From the NCBI GenBank assembly GCA_947311845.1, contig CAMZMU010000069.1:13782891-13846890 (forward strand): a stretch of DNA of 64,000 nucleotides, in the 5' to 3' direction. The translations under genes were made by a program, and so were the position numbers. This document shows, in pieces, positions 60,352 to 64,000 of this stretch. Position 1 is the first letter of the stretch, and each line of letters opens with the position of its first letter. The notes below the pieces were generated by a model. The model was given only the letters and a program-made list of their open reading frames with translations. It was not told where the DNA came from and searched no databases. The DNA comes from Poa pratensis (Eukaryota; Streptophyta; Magnoliopsida; Poales; Poaceae).

Positions 60352-60727
60352 GATTCCGAATCTGCATGGTCCACCACATCACCCGGGATTTGAGCCGGGT
60401 TTCCCGATCGTTCCTCGTGTGCGTCCAGGGGCGGCTCATCTTCGGCCGTACCAACTGATTCCTCTCCATCAGATTGAACAATTGTGGCAGCTCCTGACAC
60501 AGATTCATATTCTCCATCACTAGCAGATCTAGTTGCAATCATACCAACAAAAACGTTAAACTTGCCAATTGGAATAACATCACCTGATTCAAGTAGATCT
60601 GATTCCGGCCCCCAGCCAGAATCATCAACGATGGGCTCTCCTTGCGAGTTGAGGGTGACCTCGACGAAAACAAAATTCTCCACTCCTTGCATTGCTTCTC
60701 CCATGATGGTGACACCTTTGGACGCGA

Positions 60728-60745
60728 TTCCCACAGACGGCGCCA
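60728..60745 (-). other. Primer binding site
   Basis: On the minus strand TGGCGCCGTCTGTGGGAA begins two bases after the 5' LTR. TGGCGCC starts are common in plant gypsy elements. The matching tRNA would need checking. Confidence 0.7.
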
Positions 60746-60747
60746 TC

Positions 60748-61345
60748 TGTCGTGGGGTAGATAACATGGCAGCTGCTACCTTGGGGAAGCTTGAGATGAT
60801 GGGCAAGGCGACTCTGGTATCTGGGAGATTGTTTAGCATTGCAGGGACAAAGGGTTTACCCAGGTTCGGCCTCTCCATTGGAGATAAAGACCTACTTCCT
60901 GCTATCTTGTTATTGATCTCGATCTCGATAACCCGGCTACGACAACAGAGCCGGATCTCGATCTAGGTTACAAGGTTCGCTTGGTAGCGTAGGTTTCTCT
61001 CTATGATTCTCTCGCTTAAGCTTGGATCATAAAAGTTCTCTCTAGTTAGGGCTCAGAGACCGGTTTATATAGACGACCGGGTCTCCTGGCGCTTTACAAG
61101 ATGAATCCGGGTTCTACCCAGACTCGGAGTCCTACTCTAGCTCTTCTGGTCTTCGTGTCCTCCAAGTCCTGAACCGCCTCTGGTCTTCTAGAACCTTTCC
61201 TTCCTGAACCGGGTTACCGCCAAACCTACTGGCCCAGCGACATAACCCGGCCCATGCTGATGGTTAGCTGGCCTGGCCGGGCCTCCTGCCTGGCGGGTCA
61301 CGCTTCCCTCTTCATGAGCCTACCGGGTTATTATCCCCCCCATCA
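60748..61345 (-). repeat. 5' LTR
   Basis: 598 bp, TG...CA, with about 13 substitutions and one 1-bp indel relative to 46467-47063 by eye. Confidence 0.93.
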
Positions 61346-61620
61346 GTATTGTATCGTATGCAACTACAAATTTTCGTCCCAAAATATGACTCTATGTGAC
61401 CTGTGCAAAAAAGAAAAGAGCTAAGTGAATAGTATAATATATAATCTACGTTAATTTGTATTTTTTATAAAGGTCACATATTTTCATATTTTGGGACGAA
61501 ACTTTGTAGATGTAAAAGAAACAACATAATCTATCTGCATGATTTATCTCCCATTTTTTGAAAATTCAAAAGTGGGACATGCGGAATGGGTTGTGCCCGC
61601 AAATAGTTGCAATTTTAAGT
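61346..61620. mobile_element. Right part of the MITE split by the retrotransposon
   Basis: The distal arm (61583-61611) pairs with 46425-46451. An inner inverted repeat (TTTCGTCCCAAAATATG at about 61371 and CATATTTTGGGACGAAA at about 61485) completes the foldback structure. The first five bases are the GTATT duplication. Confidence 0.65.
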
Positions 61621-61629
61621 TTCCCGTCA

Positions 61630-61992
61630 TTTTGCCTCCCGAGCTCTAGTGATCCCACGATTTTATAAAATTCCAAAAAAATATTTAAATGTTTTATAAA
61701 ATCTGAAAAAAGATCCATATGGTGTCAATGATGTATATACTATAACCGTACGCTACACAAAAATGATAAAAGTTGGAGATTTAAAATTTTACATTGTTCA
61801 CTATAATCAGATATGTACATTTGTCATTTTTTGTAACTCAAAACGAAAAGTATTTTGCATTGAGAGTTTTCATACTTGTAGGATATATTATTGAGAATAT
61901 GCATACTTTTTTCAGGTTTTTTAAACGTTAAAATATAACTTTTTTATGTTTTGAAAATAGTGAGATCACGGAAACTCGGGAGCACGGAATCT
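61630..61992. mobile_element. Foldback element
   Basis: Outer arms GCCTCCCGAGCTCTAGTGAT, then CCCAC at the left, and GTGAGATCAC...ACTCGGGAGCACGG at the right are inverted imperfect copies. Inner T/A-rich arms also pair (TCTGAAAAAAG with CTTTTTTCAG). Non-coding. Confidence 0.65.
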
Positions 61993-62769
61993 CCACTCGT
62001 CTTACAACCTTACTACCCCCTCCCGGCGGATACATGTTCCAAAAGGTGGCCCTATTTTTCAATCTAACAAAATAGGAACATCATGTCCAATATAATGAAT
62101 TTTGTTTCCAGCATAGAGAAGATAATGTTTCCATCGTCGACGAGAGAAACATTCAGAGAGGGTCTCGCTCGTTGTGGATGGTTCATTGAACCCAGCTTCA
62201 AAAGCCGGACGAGATGCACCAAGACGAGCAGCGAAATCAGCAGTTCAGCACCCAGGCTGGGGTCAAATACTTACTTTTCCTTTTCTTCCATTTCTTTTGC
62301 AAAAGTCCACTATTTCTCTTCTTAAAAAAATGCAAATTGGGGCGTGTAATCTCCACGGCGACCCTTTGCTGGTTCGCTTCCACCGTCCACCTCCGCCACC
62401 CGGGAGGAAGAAGACGGCTTCCTCTCCCGTCGTGGCAGCGCTAGCCGAGGGAATATGCGGCCATATGCCTATGCGAACACCCCAGATGGCTCACTGGCAA
62501 TGAGCTGCGGATATGGTCTCTGGCCTGGTCTGGCCTGGCCGCCGGCGGTCGACATCGGATCGGCGCCGCTTCAAATCCATGGCTTTTTTTTACGATTTCT
62601 TTCCAGCGGTCAGCTCCTTAGTCCTTTGCCACGCCGCCCCCCCACCTGAATGAACGAACCCTCTTTAAAACCCGCCACCGACTACCGATCTCACACAGTT
62701 CTTTGCTTTCTACCACCGGCCGGAAAGTAACAGTACGACAGGAGCGAGCTTCGCGAAGCGGTGGTCGGG
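61993..62769. other. Upstream region of NFD4b
   Basis: Becomes GC-rich toward the gene. CTTTAAAAC near 62663 could serve as a TATA-like site about 105 bp upstream of the ATG. Short open frames here have no family resemblance. Confidence 0.45.
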
Positions 62770-64000
62770 ATGGCGATGGGGCAGGTCAAGGCCGGGACCA
62801 GGCCGCCGTGGCTGGGGTTGGGGGCGGCGGTCTGGTTGCAGTCGTCGGCGGGCACCAGCTCCGCCTTCGCGCTCTACTCGCCCGCGCTCAAGGTCGCGCT
62901 CGGCGCCGACCAGAGCGGCGTCGCGCTGCTCGGGGTCGCCTGCAACATCGGGGACAGCTTTGGCCTGCTGCCCGGCGTCTTCTGCAACAAGCTCCACCCG
63001 GCCCTGCTCCTGCTCGTCGCCGCCGCATCCGGATTCCTCGGCTACGGCACCACCTGGCTCGCCGTCTCCGGCATCGCACCCGCGCTGCCCTACTGGCTGG
63101 TGAGCGCTCAGATCCCCTCACTGTTTGAATCCTTGATCTGTTGTTCTATGTCTTGAGATGGTAGTATTACTTGGAATTGCTCTGCTGGATTGTAGTGTAA
63201 ATATTCATGGGAAAAGGCTAATAGAGGGGACCAGCTAAACAAATGTCCCTTTCTAAGATTCCACAAACAAAACTATACTAACGTTAGCAAACAAGTAGGC
63301 ACAAATTTGGCTTCATTTGCCGGCAATGTGCACATAGCCACATACTGAGAACTGCTTACCTAATTTACCCAGAAGATTGGCCTTACTAGGCTAGCTTCAT
63401 TTTGTGCCAATGTTTTTTGCTTTGATCTAACAGTGTAGATTTACAAGCGGCAATCTTTGCTTTCGCCTTATTACAGATATGGATTGCATTATGCGTTGCT
63501 TCAAACAGTGGCGCGTGGATGTCGACCGCTGCTTTAGTAACCAACATGAGGAACTTCCCACTTAGCAGAGGTGCTGTTGCTGGCATCCTCAAAGGCTACT
63601 CTGGTTTAAGTGCAGCTGTCTACACTGCCATCTACACCGGCGCGCTCCACGGTTCAGCTGCAAACCTCTTGCTGTTTCTCACTCTGGGAGTTGCTGTTGT
63701 GTGCATTCTGGCAATGTACTTTGTGAGGCCCTGTGAACCTTCTCTGGTGGAGAATTCCTCAGAGCGAGTTCACTTTCTGTTCGTACAGATCAGCAGTGCT
63801 CTTCTCGGGGTTTATCTTGTCGCGGCAACAACATTGGATCGTTATGTGACTATTACCCCCACCTTGAACTATTCCCTGATAGCTATTATGGTCATTCTCA
63901 TTCTTGCTCCACTTACAATACCCTTGAAAATGACATGGTTTCGAAGTAGCCCAAGGAAAGGATATTCTGCCGCTGATAATGATCATAAGGAACCACTTAT
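62770..64000 (+). CDS. NFD4-like nodulin-like/MFS transporter (copy b, partial)
   Basis: Exon 1 is 62770-63099 (110 codons, ends TACTGGCTG/GTGAGC) and exon 2 starts at 63477 after TTATTACAG and runs off the window in frame. Exon 1 length, splice phase and the boundary residues (ALPYWL/IW) are the same as in NFD4a. Start residues MAMGQVKAGTRPPWLG parallel MRAGAMKAGSRPPWLG of the other copy. Exon 2 encodes NSGAWMSTAALVTNMRNFPL and FLFVQISSALLGVYLV, the conserved nodulin-like membrane core. No disruption is visible in the part present. Same orientation as NFD4a. Confidence 0.9.

Larger units (their letters stand above)
46467..61345 (-). mobile_element. Ty3/gypsy LTR retrotransposon, Tat lineage
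   Basis: A 14.9-kb element bounded by LTRs of 597 and 598 bp with TG...CA ends and a perfect 5-bp target duplication GTATT (46462-46466 and 61346-61350). Gag-pol reads on the minus strand, so the right LTR is the 5' LTR. Pol has protease, reverse transcriptase, RNase H, a second RNase H-like domain and integrase; the second RNase H and the long antisense ORF point to the Tat (Retand-like) lineage. By eye the LTRs differ at about 13 positions (about 2%), suggesting a young insertion, on the order of a million years at usual grass rates. Coding parts carry frameshifts and stops, so it is probably not autonomous now. Confidence 0.92.

Overview
The window looks like a stretch of a large, repeat-rich grass genome, most likely wheat, Aegilops or a close relative. 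The evidence is the Stowaway MITEs with CTCCCTCCGTTC-type ends and TA target duplications, CACTA, Harbinger and hAT elements with intact target duplications, a 14.9-kb Ty3/gypsy retrotransposon, a 1.6-kb solo LTR of a type I associate with Triticeae, and GC-rich first exons. The organism is inferred from these features; no database search was possible. All genes have a eukaryotic exon/intron structure.

Layout. 1-9.8 kb is intergenic and carries a Harbinger element with transposon ORF1 remnants (1847-3452) and a CACTA element nested inside a Stowaway element (6313-7644). 10.3-13.2 kb is a three-exon nodulin-like/MFS transporter gene of the NFD4 family (+). 14.5-17.3 kb is a seven-exon exonuclease V (EXO5) gene (-). 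18.0-20.0 kb is one copy of a duplicated block ending in a decayed SAM-domain gene. 20-27.5 kb is intergenic, with degenerate arrays, MITEs and a doubtful transcribed locus (about 24.9-26.8 kb). At 27.7-28.5 kb there is a mosaic of short pieces copied from EXO5, NFD4a and the 18-kb region, joined out of order with 2-4 bp microhomologies. The second copy of the block follows (28.5-31.1 kb) and contains the intact SAM-domain gene. 33.5-42.0 kb is a diverged inverted duplication with one ubiquitin-RUB/NEDD8 fusion gene in each arm: the left arm is open, and the right arm has a frameshift in the RUB part. 42-46.4 kb is intergenic with a tandem duplication. 46,467-61,345 is a complete-ended Tat-lineage Ty3/gypsy element on the minus strand (GTATT target duplication, gag-pol with two RNase H domains, an antisense ORF and a nested solo LTR). 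A second NFD4-like gene begins at 62,770 and runs off the right edge.

The host genes do not form a pathway: they are a transporter pair, a DNA-repair nuclease, a SAM-domain protein and ubiquitin/RUB precursors. What connects them is local rearrangement. The NFD4 genes are paralogues about 52 kb apart, pieces of NFD4a and EXO5 were copied into the mosaic, the SAM gene exists as an intact and a broken copy, and the ubiquitin-RUB gene was inverted, duplicated and partly re-duplicated. The strongest candidate for something undescribed is the mosaic at 27,699-28,491, which lies directly behind a TATA box, a short ATG-bearing leader and a consensus splice donor.
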